A stretch of 28,093 bases of DNA from Pseudodesulfovibrio sp. (GTDB taxonomy: Bacteria; Desulfobacterota; Desulfovibrionia; Desulfovibrionales; Desulfovibrionaceae), in NCBI GenBank assembly GCA_022712815.1, contig JAFLJW010000443.1, positions 1 through 28,093 on the forward strand. The letters are read 5' to 3'. Each line of letters starts with the position of its first letter. Position 1 is the stretch's first letter. Below the pieces are notes generated by a model. That model searched no databases. It saw nothing but the letters and a program-made list of their open reading frames with translations, and was not told the DNA's origin. Positions 7,353 through 15,600 of this stretch are shown here, piece by piece. Made by a program: the position numbers and the translations under genes.

Positions 7353-8131
7353 GTGACAGCTTGCTTCAATGCACAGGTTTAACAATGCACTTTGGCGGCT
7401 TGGCCGCGCTGAGCGACATGAGCCTGCATATCAATAAAGGAGAAGTCCTTGGACTTGTCGGCCCTAATGGTTCAGGGAAAACAACGTTTTTCAACGTAGT
7501 CTCCGGCATATACAAACCGACATGTGGCACCGTCATCTTTGACGGGAAAGACATTACAAGTGAATCTCCTCAGGCTGTGTACAATCATGGCATTTCGCGG
7601 ACATTCCAGCTTTCTCGCCTCTGTCTCGAACTGTCGGTGTTTGACAACATCATGATCGGAAACCACAAGCGCCTCAGCCGTGGATTCATCAGCAACATAT
7701 TCTCTCGGCGCAAATTCAACGAAGAGTATGAAGATGGTCTCAAACGAGCCACACACATCCTCACGGCATTGAATCCCGAACTGGCAAACCGCATGTTTGA
7801 TGTAGTCAGCGAGTTGCCAATGATAGATCGCCGCAGAATCGAGATATGCCGTGCCCTGATTTCAAAACCGAAACTACTGTTTCTCGACGAGCCTTCCGCA
7901 GGCATGACCCATGAAGAGACCCGGCAATTGATGGATGAAATCCTCAATATGGGATCGTATGCCAAAGGATTGAGTATAGTTCTGATTGAACACGAGATGA
8001 ATGTCATCAAGCGAGTAACTGACCGATGCGTGGTTTTCAACTTTGGGCAAAAACTGTTTGAAGGCACCTACAGCGAGGTCATCGCCGATCCCGCCGTACA
8101 AGAAGCCTATCTCGGTAAGGAGGTTGAATAA
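7349..8131 (+). CDS. ABC transporter ATP-binding protein, LivG family, with abnormal signature motif
   Basis: Cytoplasmic ATPase subunit, 260 residues. Walker A (GPNGSGKTT, residues 38-46) and Walker B plus catalytic glutamate (LLFLDEP, 176-182) are intact, as is the switch histidine region (IVLIEHEMNVI). The ABC signature, normally LSGGQ or LSYGQ ahead of QRRLEI, reads LPMID (156-160) followed by RRRIEICRAL. The flanking residues align with LivG, so the motif is substituted rather than misread. The frame is clean and there is no sign of frameshift. Its partner at 8133 has a normal signature, so only one of the two composite ATP sites would be affected. It overlaps the upstream permease gene by 4 bp. 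Confidence 0.93.
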   Translation: MSDSLLQCTGLTMHFGGLAALSDMSLHINKGEVLGLVGPNGSGKTTFFNVVSGIYKPTCGTVIFDGKDITSESPQAVYNHGISRTFQLSRLCLELSVFDNIMIGNHKRLSRGFISNIFSRRKFNEEYEDGLKRATHILTALNPELANRMFDVVSELPMIDRRRIEICRALISKPKLLFLDEPSAGMTHEETRQLMDEILNMGSYAKGLSIVLIEHEMNVIKRVTDRCVVFNFGQKLFEGTYSEVIADPAVQEAYLGKEVE

Positions 8132-8132
8132 C

Positions 8133-8843
8133 ATGCAAAGGGCACTATCCATCCGTAATGTGTATACCGCGTACGGCAAGGCAGATGTTTTAAGTGGCGT
8201 GGACATTGAAATCCTGCCAAAGAAGATCACATGTTTGCTAGGCTCCAATGGTGCGGGCAAATCAACACTGATCCGCTCCATACTCGGCCTTACCCCTCCA
8301 AGAGAGGGCGAGATAATCTTTGAAGGACTCCCGATTTCCGGCCACCCTACGCACAGCGTTGTGGCCAAGGGCATAGCCTGCATCCCGGAAGGACGCCGAG
8401 TTTTCCCCAAAATGACTGTTAAGGATAACCTCCTTATGGGTGCATATCTGGAGAGCTCGGAAAAGAAGATCAAGATGAACATGGGGAAAGTATTTGAAAT
8501 TTTCCCAAGACTCGAAGAAAGACAGGAGCAGCTTGCCGGAACTATGTCCGGCGGTGAGCAGGCAATGGTTTCCATCGGCAGAGGGCTAATGAGTTCTCCC
8601 AAACTTCTCATAATTGACGAACCATCGCTTGGGCTTTCGCCAGCACTGGTCAGCGAGAACTTCAGGATCATTCGGAAAATTAATGATGCAGGGACGGCCG
8701 TGTTCCTTGTCGAACAAAATGTCCGGCAAACTCTGGCCATTTCCCATTATGGATATGTCCTTTCCCAAGGAAGAGTTACAGCCCAAGGAACTGCTGAAGA
8801 ATTAAAGACTTCCGACGAAGTCCAGCAAGCTTATTTTGGATAA
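8133..8843 (+). CDS. ABC transporter ATP-binding protein, LivF family
   Basis: Second ATPase subunit, 236 residues, the usual LivF size. Walker A GSNGAGKST (37-45), a canonical signature MSGGEQ (138-143), Walker B LLIIDEP (158-164) and the LivF-typical IPEGRRVFPKMTVKDNL are all present. I chose ATG 8133 rather than an in-frame upstream start because TAAGGAGG precedes it by nine bases and the protein then begins at the normal LivF N-terminus. It starts one base after the LivG stop. It completes a five-component HAAT transporter (binding protein, two permeases, two ATPases). Confidence 0.94.
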   Translation: MQRALSIRNVYTAYGKADVLSGVDIEILPKKITCLLGSNGAGKSTLIRSILGLTPPREGEIIFEGLPISGHPTHSVVAKGIACIPEGRRVFPKMTVKDNLLMGAYLESSEKKIKMNMGKVFEIFPRLEERQEQLAGTMSGGEQAMVSIGRGLMSSPKLLIIDEPSLGLSPALVSENFRIIRKINDAGTAVFLVEQNVRQTLAISHYGYVLSQGRVTAQGTAEELKTSDEVQQAYFG

Positions 8844-8855
8844 TAGGAATCAAAT

Positions 8856-9989
8856 ATGAATTGTGATGTTGTTTCATTGGCGCAAAAGCTGATCTCGTTT
8901 AATACGATCAGCCAAGAAGGCAGAGAAGGCCCTTGCCTCGACCATATTGACAAGCTATTGAGTTCTGTAGGTTTTACTGTTTACCACTCCCCTCTTGACG
9001 AGTGCAGGGGGAGTCTGGTGGCCCGTCTTCATCCAAACGCCAAAAGCTCCAGCCTGTGTTTGGCTGGTCACATTGACACGGTTCCGCTCGGGGCCGAACC
9101 GTGGACAGTCTCTCCTTTTGAAGGAGATATCCGTGACGGAATGCTATATGGACGAGGATCTGTCGACATGAAAGGCGGCATTGCCGCGATGATTGCTGCC
9201 GCTATTGAGCTTGCACCATTAATCAGCCCTGAAAAAGATCTGGTTATCCACTGCTATGGGGCTGAAGAAACGGGCTGTGAAGGCTCGTTTGATGTCACTA
9301 AAAACCCCAAACACACTGAAGGAATTAAGGCCGCCATAGTCGCAGAGCCGACATCAAACCAGATATTAATAGGACACAAGGGAGCCTTGTGGCTCAAGGG
9401 AACTGCAAAGGGAAAAACGGCCCATGGCTCCATGCCCCATGAAGGAGACAATGCCTTGATCAAGGCAGTAAATGCAGTGATCAGCATAGAAGAGATGGAT
9501 ATTCAATGCAAAGATCCGCATATGGGTGCATTCTCCAAAATCGTCAGCACCTTCAAGTCCGGTTTAAATATCAATTCCGTGCCGGATAATGCCACCTTCA
9601 CCATCGATATGCGCACAGTCCCAGGCCAGAAATCAGACGAGTTGTTACTATCACTACAGCAGGCAGCCGGAGATCTGGTAGAATTGGAGACTCTGCTCAA
9701 TGTACCGCCCTTCTGGACTGACCCCAAGGACCCGTGGGTTGCACGAACATCAGATATTCTACAAAGGGATTCCGAGAAGCCCAAACCATACCAAATCCAG
9801 ACAGTACAATTCTTCACGGATGCGGCAGCACTTCGTCAGGTACTCCCGACCATCCCAATCATCATTCTTGGTCCAGGCGATCCAGGCAAAGCCCATTCCA
9901 CGGATGAAGCATGCCCAGTTATTGAACTGCAAGAGGCCTTTGAGCTCTATAGGGAAATCATCAAGGATTGGTATGAGATAGGAGCTTAA
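8856..9989 (+). CDS. M20-family metallohydrolase (ArgE/DapE/acylase-like)
   Basis: Predicted cytoplasmic zinc-dependent hydrolase that cleaves an amide bond, such as that of an N-acyl amino acid, N-carbamoyl compound or dipeptide; 377 residues. M20 residues seen: H72 and D74 in AGHIDTVP, bridging D104 in GRGSVDMKGG, E137/E138 in GAEETGCEG, E164 in VAEPT, the dimer-interface histidine in KTAHGSMPHEG (H190), and a late metal histidine in GKAHSTDEA. The intact set implies an active enzyme. It starts 12 bases after livF with AGGA upstream, so it is part of the transporter operon. Sequence alone does not separate ArgE, DapE and acylase subtypes. The operon context favours processing of the imported compound over arginine or lysine biosynthesis. 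Confidence 0.92.
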   Translation: MNCDVVSLAQKLISFNTISQEGREGPCLDHIDKLLSSVGFTVYHSPLDECRGSLVARLHPNAKSSSLCLAGHIDTVPLGAEPWTVSPFEGDIRDGMLYGRGSVDMKGGIAAMIAAAIELAPLISPEKDLVIHCYGAEETGCEGSFDVTKNPKHTEGIKAAIVAEPTSNQILIGHKGALWLKGTAKGKTAHGSMPHEGDNALIKAVNAVISIEEMDIQCKDPHMGAFSKIVSTFKSGLNINSVPDNATFTIDMRTVPGQKSDELLLSLQQAAGDLVELETLLNVPPFWTDPKDPWVARTSDILQRDSEKPKPYQIQTVQFFTDAAALRQVLPTIPIIILGPGDPGKAHSTDEACPVIELQEAFELYREIIKDWYEIGA

Positions 9990-10062
9990 CGCTCTCTCTG
10001 TAAAAACAATACACCAAAAGTTCAATTAACGCGTTGAGCATTGACGCAACAGGACAATTAGA

Positions 10063-11361
10063 ATGACTAATGCAAACTTCGCAAGTGAAACATTGAGTAT
10101 TTCAAAATACAGAAATTCATCGAAAGAGGAGTTACGGCAACTCCTGAAACAGCACATCGATCTCTTGGAATCGATAGACCCTCATCTGCATATCCTTGCC
10201 CATGGATTAGACAAGGGAAAGATCGAGCAGCAGATCGATGCTTTGTTCAACCGGTTTGAAGACCCAAATCACAGACCTCCATTGTTTGGAGTGCCAGTTG
10301 GAATCAAGGACATATTCCGGGTTGACGGGGTTTCCATCAAGTGTGGCTCCCTGCTCCCTGCTGTGCTTTTCAAAGGGGAACAAGCAGAATGCGTGCAAAA
10401 GCTATACGATGCTGGAGCTATACTCTTCGCGCAAACCGCAACGACAGAATTTGCCTATTTTGAACCCGCAGCAACAAAAAACCCACATAACCCCAAGCAT
10501 ACTCCCGGAGGATCAAGCAGCGGCTCCGCTGCCGGGGTAGCCGCAGGGGCCTTCCCTTTGGCTCTCGGGACACAAACAGTCGGCTCGGTAATTCGACCAG
10601 CCTCCTACTGCGGGGTAGTCGGGATGAAACCTTCTTATGGGAAAATCCCCAGTGAAGGCGTGGTCTACTTCTCCCGCACAGTCGACCACATTGGGTTTTT
10701 CTGCCAAAACATATCGGAACTATCTTGCATAATGGAAGTCTTCGACTCGCAATGGACTCCCAGCGATAAGCAGAAACCATTACGAATAGGTGTACCGAAC
10801 GGGAAGTATCTTGATCAGGTACCCACAGAAACCATGACATGGTTCAAGGAAGTCCTCTCGAATCTAGAAGCCGGTGGGATTGAAATTACATGGGTCAATT
10901 GTCTTGATAGAATTGAAGCAATCTCGGACAACCATACTGATTTGATTGCAGCGGAACTGGCTCAGGAACATGCCCACTGGTTCAAGGAATATAGCCACCT
11001 CTACCGACCGACAACCGGGAACTTTATCCTGAAAGGCCAATCCATCTCCAACTCAAGACTGGCAGAGGCACGAAAATCCTGCCTTGATTTGCGCCAAGAA
11101 CTGACTGACCTGATGAATAGGCACTCCCTTGATTTATGGATCTGCCCTTCAACGCTGGGCGAAGCCCCGATCGGACAGCAAGGCACAGGAAGCCCATCCA
11201 TGAATTTGCCCTGGACACATGCGGGAATGCCTGTGATCTCCATCCCCTGCGGGACAGGCGGCATGGGCCTACCCTTGGGGATTCAGTGCATTGGCAGATT
11301 CGATGAAGACCATCACCTGATAGCCGATGTGTCCAACTTCAAAAACACACTTGAAACATGA
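10063..11361 (+). CDS. Amidase-signature family hydrolase
   Basis: Predicted cytoplasmic amidase of 432 residues using the Ser-cisSer-Lys triad. Lys82 lies in GVPVGIKDIF, the cis-serine Ser151 opens SSSGSAAG after PGG, and the nucleophile Ser175 lies in GTQTVGSVIRPAS. The 24-residue distance between the two serines equals that in malonamidase E2 and FAAH. Compared with the common GTDTGGSIRIPA block, D and G are replaced by Q and V, which may affect substrate range. It is last in the operon, 73 bases after the M20 gene with AGGA before the ATG, and followed at once by a terminator. Together with the M20 enzyme it suggests a two-step breakdown of an amide-containing substrate. GatA is unlikely: no gatB or gatC neighbour is present. 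Confidence 0.92.
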   Translation: MTNANFASETLSISKYRNSSKEELRQLLKQHIDLLESIDPHLHILAHGLDKGKIEQQIDALFNRFEDPNHRPPLFGVPVGIKDIFRVDGVSIKCGSLLPAVLFKGEQAECVQKLYDAGAILFAQTATTEFAYFEPAATKNPHNPKHTPGGSSSGSAAGVAAGAFPLALGTQTVGSVIRPASYCGVVGMKPSYGKIPSEGVVYFSRTVDHIGFFCQNISELSCIMEVFDSQWTPSDKQKPLRIGVPNGKYLDQVPTETMTWFKEVLSNLEAGGIEITWVNCLDRIEAISDNHTDLIAAELAQEHAHWFKEYSHLYRPTTGNFILKGQSISNSRLAEARKSCLDLRQELTDLMNRHSLDLWICPSTLGEAPIGQQGTGSPSMNLPWTHAGMPVISIPCGTGGMGLPLGIQCIGRFDEDHHLIADVSNFKNTLET

Positions 11362-11393
11362 AAAAGTCCCGGTTTATGAGCCGGGACTTTTTT
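11361..11393. terminator. Bidirectional intrinsic terminator after amidase
   Basis: AAAAAGTCCCGG (11361-11372) and CCGGGACTTTTT (11381-11392) form a 12-bp stem with an 8-base loop, flanked by A-run and T-run. It overlaps the amidase stop and lies 41 bases past the 3' end of the convergent rubrerythrin gene, so it can serve both strands. Confidence 0.9.
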
Positions 11394-11433
11394 TATGAAA
11401 TAGCGGGGTAGAAGCCAGGGGTATCGGCGCGCC

Positions 11434-11928
11434 CTAGTCGATTTTCCGGTATGCCTTGGGAGCAGCGCCGCAAATGGGACACTTGTCAGTTGGCTGGCCG
11501 TCCTGAGTGTGACCACAGATGGAACAGATATGGAATTCGGCTTCAACAAATTTGTCCATGTCTGCAAGGGCGGCTGAATATAGTTCAGCATGGATTTTTT
11601 CTGCTTCATTGGCAAAACCAAAGTATCGCAGTACGGCGTTTTCACCCTCGGTTTTTGCATCTTCCATCATCTGAGGATACATGGATTCAAACTCAAAGGT
11701 CTCACCTTCAATGGCGGCCTTGAGGTTCTCCTCGGTGGAACCGATACCTTTCATCAGACGCAGATGGGCATGGGCATGGATGGTTTCGGCTGCGGCTGCG
11801 GCCCGGAAGAGCTTGGCAACACCGGGTTTGCCTTCACTTTCGGCCTTTTGGGCAAAGGCGAGGTATTTACGATTGGCCTGGGACTCTCCGGAAAATGCGG
11901 CTTTCAGGTTCTCTAAAGTCTTGCTCAC
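11434..11928 (-). CDS. rbr: Rubrerythrin
   Basis: Cytoplasmic non-haem iron protein of anaerobes that reduces hydrogen peroxide with electrons from rubredoxin or NADH; 164 residues. The N-terminal four-helix ferritin-like domain has diiron ligands E15, E48/H51 (ETIH), E74-E76 region and E110/H113 (EKIH). A C-terminal rubredoxin-like FeS4 domain has C135/C138 and C150/C153. The start codon is GTG at 11928 (bases 11926-11928 read CAC on the + strand), with GGAGA seven bases upstream on the coding strand. It is a single-gene unit convergent with the amidase operon. A PerR site would be expected, but none was convincing upstream. Confidence 0.96.
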   Translation of the reverse strand: MSKTLENLKAAFSGESQANRKYLAFAQKAESEGKPGVAKLFRAAAAAETIHAHAHLRLMKGIGSTEENLKAAIEGETFEFESMYPQMMEDAKTEGENAVLRYFGFANEAEKIHAELYSAALADMDKFVEAEFHICSICGHTQDGQPTDKCPICGAAPKAYRKID

Positions 11929-12296
11929 TTGATTTCTCCTTTTTGTGTTATTGATAACCAGTATGCACGGTCATAAAAGATTTCGCGACTCAATTCTACT
12001 TGCGTCAGACCATCTAGTAATGATTCTTAGATAAGAGTGCAAGGGAAAATTGATATTGTCATGACAGAGGATGCGCCAATCAGAGTGTTTTGCCAGGAAA
12101 GGAGGGGCATCCGGGCTGAATTATTTCCCAAAAAAAAGATGTCGCCAAAGCTTACTACTCTTTTTTTTTCTCAAGTATGATAAGTTTAAATCCACTCATA
12201 TTTCCATTTTACAAAGAGACCTCGCAGACTTTCGCATCCAGCCCCTTCCGTGCTACAAGTCTTTTCAGACAAACAACCTTACAAAGGACCCCTGCC
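11929..12296. other. Divergent intergenic region, rubrerythrin / DUF362 gene
   Basis: A 368-bp gap that should hold both promoters. It contains a run of nine T at about 12160 and AT-rich stretches, but I see no convincing operator, RNA gene or extra coding sequence. The frame open upstream of the DUF362 start (from 12177) lacks a ribosome site and does not resemble the family. Confidence 0.6.
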
Positions 12297-13409
12297 ATGT
12301 CTTCAAAAGTATATTTCTGGAATCTCAGAGCCTCGGTCAAAGCCCCTTTTGATAAGCGGATGCGCAGTTTGCTGAAAGCGGCCAATGTCGGCAAGGAAAT
12401 CACCGAGGGCGACCTGACTGCCATCAAACTTCACTTTGGCGAAAAGGGAGTAACCGGTTTTTTGCGCCCCTTGTGGATCAAGCCGATTCTGGATTTCATT
12501 CGTGAAGCCGGGGGCAAACCGTTTTTGACGGACGCCTCTACACTGTATGTGGGGCAGCGCGGTGAGGCCGTGTCCCATTCCCTTTGCGCGGCTCAGCACG
12601 GCTGGGACCCACTTATCCTGAATGCACCGGTGATCATCGCGGACGGTCTCAAGGGCGAGCATGAGGTGGCGATTCCGGTGGGGGGCAAAAATATTGAGGA
12701 AGCATATATCGCGGGGGCCATTGCCGAGGCGGATTTTTTTGTTTCGCTCAATCATTTCAAGGGGCATGAATTGGCCGGGTATGGCGGTGCGCTCAAGAAT
12801 ATCGGCATGGGCTGTGCCAGCAAGATGGGCAAGATGCAGCAACATTTTTCCACCGGTCCCGTTGTCACCCCGGATGACTGTCAGGCTTGTGAAGCGTGCA
12901 CCAAGGCTTGCAAGACCGGTGCGCTCTACATGGACGAGTCCACCGGCAAGATCGCGCTCGACCCGGAAAAATGTGTGGGTTGCGGCGGATGTTTCGTTGT
13001 TTGCCGCCATGGTGCGCTGAATGTGAACTGGCAGGTCGGGGTACGAGATTTCCTGGAACGAATGATGGAGTATGCCCTGGCCGTCGTAAAGACGAAAAAC
13101 AAGCCATGCCTGCATGTCAATTTCGTCATGGACGTAGTCCCGGACTGTGACTGTGTGGGCTATACGGACGCGCCCATCTGTCCGGATATCGGTGTGCTTG
13201 TCAGCTTTGACCCGGTCGCCATTGATCAGGCATCCATGGACCTTGTCAGTGCGGCCCAACCACTCTATCCGAGCCAGCTACCCTTTGGCATCACGCCCGG
13301 CCAGAACAAGTTCGCGGCCATCCATACGCATGTTCCCGAACACATGGGCCTTGATTACGCCGAAGAAATCGGGCTTGGTTCGCGAGAGTATGAATTGATT
13401 AATATGTAG
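12297..13409 (+). CDS. DUF362 domain protein with two 4Fe-4S ferredoxin motifs
   Basis: 370-residue iron-sulfur protein of unknown reaction. A DUF362 domain (with KLHFGEKG, FLTDASTLYVGQRGE and FVSLNHFKGHELAGYGGALKN) surrounds a two-cluster ferredoxin insert: CQACEACTKACKTGA and CVGCGGCFVVCRHGA, both with the full CxxCxxCxxxC pattern. It ends with the second half of DUF362 (DIGVLVSFDPVAIDQAS). I chose ATG 12297, with AAAGGA upstream, since it gives the normal N-terminus (MSSKVYFWNLR). No signal peptide, so probably cytoplasmic electron transfer. It is a single gene ending in a strong terminator. Confidence 0.93.
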   Translation: MSSKVYFWNLRASVKAPFDKRMRSLLKAANVGKEITEGDLTAIKLHFGEKGVTGFLRPLWIKPILDFIREAGGKPFLTDASTLYVGQRGEAVSHSLCAAQHGWDPLILNAPVIIADGLKGEHEVAIPVGGKNIEEAYIAGAIAEADFFVSLNHFKGHELAGYGGALKNIGMGCASKMGKMQQHFSTGPVVTPDDCQACEACTKACKTGALYMDESTGKIALDPEKCVGCGGCFVVCRHGALNVNWQVGVRDFLERMMEYALAVVKTKNKPCLHVNFVMDVVPDCDCVGYTDAPICPDIGVLVSFDPVAIDQASMDLVSAAQPLYPSQLPFGITPGQNKFAAIHTHVPEHMGLDYAEEIGLGSREYELINM

Positions 13410-13432
13410 AAGGCGGAGCAGAGTATCCAACC

Positions 13433-13475
13433 AAAAAGCCGGCCCTGCGGAGAAATTCCACAGGGCCGGCTTTTT
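13433..13475. terminator. Bidirectional intrinsic terminator between DUF362 and qmcA-like genes
   Basis: AAAAAGCCGGCCCTG (13433-13447) pairs perfectly with CAGGGCCGGCTTTTT (13461-13475) around a 13-base loop. It has T-runs on either strand and lies between two convergent genes. Confidence 0.9.
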
Positions 13476-13492
13476 CATTTGTGCAAGGTTGG

Positions 13493-14494
13493 TTATTCCA
13501 CGGCAAATCCGCCGATGTTCTCCGTTGGTTTTTTGCCGGGCTTTGCTGCGCCAGCAAAGGAGGCAGCGGATGTGCCTTTGATGATCTGGGTGGCTGCGGC
13601 CACCATGCCGCCGATGTTGGCGAGATCTGCCGGGATGATCATGGTGTTGTTCGTCTTGGCGAGGTTTCCGAATTCGTCGATGAACTGCTCGGCCACCTTG
13701 AGGTTCATGGCCTCTTCGCCACCGGGCAGGATTATGGCTTCGGCGACTTTTTGCAGTCCCGTGGCCGTGGCATCGGCCACCAGCAGGATTTCCTGGGCGC
13801 GGCCTTCGGCTTCGTTGATCCGCTTCTGCTTTTCACCCTCGGATATCTGCATGGCTTCCTGCTTCAAACCCTCGGAACGGTTGATACGGGACTGGCGATC
13901 ACCTTCGGAAAGGGCGATTTCAGCACGCTTCTCACGCTCGGCTCTCATTTGCTGTTCCATGGCGGTCATGACAGAGCTCGGAGGGGTGATATCCTTGATC
14001 TCGTAGCGCATGACCTTGATGCCCCACTCTTGGGCGGCTTCGTCAACGGCCTGAACCACGGCGGAGTTGATGGATTCGCGCTCCTCGAATGTTTTATCCA
14101 GGTCGATCTTGCCGATGGCTGATCTGAGCGAAGTCTGGGCGAGCTGCGAGGCGGCAACGTAGTAGTTCTCAATGCCGTATGAAGATTTTTTGGGGTCGTT
14201 GACCCGGATGTAAAGCACTCCGTCGATGGTCACTGATACATTGTCGCGGGTGATGCACGACTGGGCCGGAATGTCCATGACCTCTTCCTTGAGGCTGCGT
14301 TTGTATCCGACTTTATCGATGAAGGGGATGAGGATGTGCAGTCCGGCACTGAGTGTCTTTGAGTATTTTCCGAGTCGTTCTACGATATACTCACTTCTTT
14401 GCGGCACGATAACGGCGGTTTTGACTACCAGCATCACCAGAATCAAGACAAAAACGAGTACGGTAATCAGTGAAGTCAGAGTTGAGGGGTCCAT
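13493..14494 (-). CDS. qmcA: SPFH/Band 7 membrane protein (QmcA/paraslipin type)
   Basis: Membrane scaffold protein of the stomatin/prohibitin superfamily, 333 residues. One N-terminal membrane anchor (about residues 8-26) is followed by the SPFH domain (VPQRSEYIVERLGKYSK, then IPFIDKVGY, DGVLYIRVNDP) and a charged helical region (about 175-250) rich in Glu/Arg repeats typical of coiled-coil oligomerisation. The C-terminus ends in a small hydrophobic/Gly-Ala region. It follows the nfeD gene without spacing (TAA directly followed by ATG), the classic NfeD-SPFH arrangement in which the NfeD protein partners the SPFH protein in membrane quality control. Confidence 0.94.
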   Translation of the reverse strand: MDPSTLTSLITVLVFVLILVMLVVKTAVIVPQRSEYIVERLGKYSKTLSAGLHILIPFIDKVGYKRSLKEEVMDIPAQSCITRDNVSVTIDGVLYIRVNDPKKSSYGIENYYVAASQLAQTSLRSAIGKIDLDKTFEERESINSAVVQAVDEAAQEWGIKVMRYEIKDITPPSSVMTAMEQQMRAEREKRAEIALSEGDRQSRINRSEGLKQEAMQISEGEKQKRINEAEGRAQEILLVADATATGLQKVAEAIILPGGEEAMNLKVAEQFIDEFGNLAKTNNTMIIPADLANIGGMVAAATQIIKGTSAASFAGAAKPGKKPTENIGGFAVE

Positions 14495-14959
14495 TTAGTT
14501 CTCCTTTTCAACGGTGAATGTATTGTGGTCTTTTTTATGTCTGGAGACGATACGCACCGTGGCTCCAGATTTGATTTCCTGCGTGCCGTCCGCAGTCCAG
14601 AAGGTTCCCTGAAATTTGATTCTGCCTCGATGTGGCGGCGTAATGGTCTCCACCACTTCGGCCAATGCGCCGAGGGCAGGGTCTTCTTCCGCGCTGTTGT
14701 CATCAACGGATGTTCCTCGGAAGGTCGAGGCCATGAATTTCCTGAGAAGGAGGATCAAAGCCAGGGACGACACACCAAAGGTTACAATTTGCATCTGGAG
14801 CGTGCTGCCGAAAAAGGCGGTGGCCCCGGCAATAATGGCACCGACACCAAAGAAGACGAGGATGAAGGCAGGGGCCATCACCTCGGCGATGATGAAGGCA
14901 ACACCGACACCGAGCCAGATCAGCCAGAAAATATTTTCCGTAGATGCGAAATAATCCAT
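14495..14959 (-). CDS. NfeD-family membrane protein (short form)
   Basis: 154-residue membrane protein of the NfeD family, short form without the N-terminal ClpP-like protease domain. Three hydrophobic segments lie within residues 10-75 (FWLIWLGVGVAFIIAEV, LVFFGVGAIIAGATAFF, VSSLALILLL). A cytoplasmic C-terminal OB-fold-like domain follows (LGALAEVVETITPPHRGRI to VRIVSRHK). I chose ATG 14959 because AGGAGG lies five bases upstream; the longer frame to 15112 has no such signal. The stop abuts the SPFH gene start, so the two are co-translated. Confidence 0.92.
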   Translation of the reverse strand: MDYFASTENIFWLIWLGVGVAFIIAEVMAPAFILVFFGVGAIIAGATAFFGSTLQMQIVTFGVSSLALILLLRKFMASTFRGTSVDDNSAEEDPALGALAEVVETITPPHRGRIKFQGTFWTADGTQEIKSGATVRIVSRHKKDHNTFTVEKEN

Positions 14960-15126
14960 AAGTCCTCCTGATTGGATACAGTAGATACATGGGGTGGATG
15001 GATTTGTCGATGGTAGAAGAGAGGCTGAATCGGGATGTAAATAGTCTTTCGGTGAATTGTTTCGCTGGAGGCTTGGAAAACAACCAGTAATGCGGTAAAG
15101 ACCTTGATACAAAATGGAGGAAAGAT

Positions 15127-15588
15127 ATGAAACGTTTAGTAATGATGAGCCTTTTTATCGTTTTGACTTTCATGATGTTTGGTTGTGTTTCCGCAAGCAA
15201 ACATCGTCAGGATGTCACTGATGATACTGGCGAAAAGGTAACGGTTGGTACGGTCCAGCGTGAGATCAAGGTGGGCATGAGTTCCGCGGAAGTCATCGAA
15301 GTGCTTGGTTCCCCCAATATGGTCAGCACGGACTCTGAGCGGCGTGAAGTCTGGGTTTGGGACAAAATTTCCACGACCAATGTCTATTCCACCAGTTCCG
15401 GCGGTGTTTCCGCTCTGATTCTGGGCGGGGCAGGTGTTGGCAGCGGCATTGCCGGTGGCGGTGTCGGTGGCAGCTACAACAGCAACACGGGCGCGTCATC
15501 AACCAGCCAGCGTACCCTGACCATCATTGTCAAGTTCGACAAGGAATCAAAGGTCAGGGATTTCGCCTATCGCCAGACCAGCTTCTAG
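15127..15588 (+). CDS. Lipoprotein with SmpA/BamE-like domain
   Basis: 153-residue predicted lipoprotein. The signal sequence ends in a lipobox FGC with Cys20, so it should be lipidated and membrane-anchored. Residues about 45-80 (REIKVGMSSAEVIEVLGSPN, then VWVWDK) match the SmpA/OmlA (BamE-like) fold. A Gly/Ser-rich segment (about 95-130) follows, then a final strand. True BamE is shorter and lacks this Gly-rich insert, so I would not call it bamE. GGAGG lies before the ATG. It is first of three lipoprotein genes, divergent from nfeD. Confidence 0.85.
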   Translation: MKRLVMMSLFIVLTFMMFGCVSASKHRQDVTDDTGEKVTVGTVQREIKVGMSSAEVIEVLGSPNMVSTDSERREVWVWDKISTTNVYSTSSGGVSALILGGAGVGSGIAGGGVGGSYNSNTGASSTSQRTLTIIVKFDKESKVRDFAYRQTSF

Positions 15589-15600
15589 GGGTAAGTCGTC

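Noticed and set aside
7874..8740. Minus-strand frame of 288 codons across livG/livF
   Set aside because: It crosses the junction of two certain genes, is Ser/Arg/Met-rich and shows no family resemblance.
11929..12060. Possible PerR or Fur site upstream of rubrerythrin
   Set aside because: The best stretch (around TAATGATTCTTAGATAA) lacks dyad symmetry and matches too few consensus positions.
12177..12296. N-terminal extension of the DUF362 protein
   Set aside because: AT-rich, no ribosome site, unlike the family; ATG 12297 gives the normal start.
12303..13259. Long open frame on the minus strand (318 codons) opposite the DUF362 gene
   Set aside because: Composition looks like a reverse-frame shadow of a GC-rich gene; the plus-strand gene has full ferredoxin motifs and a good start.
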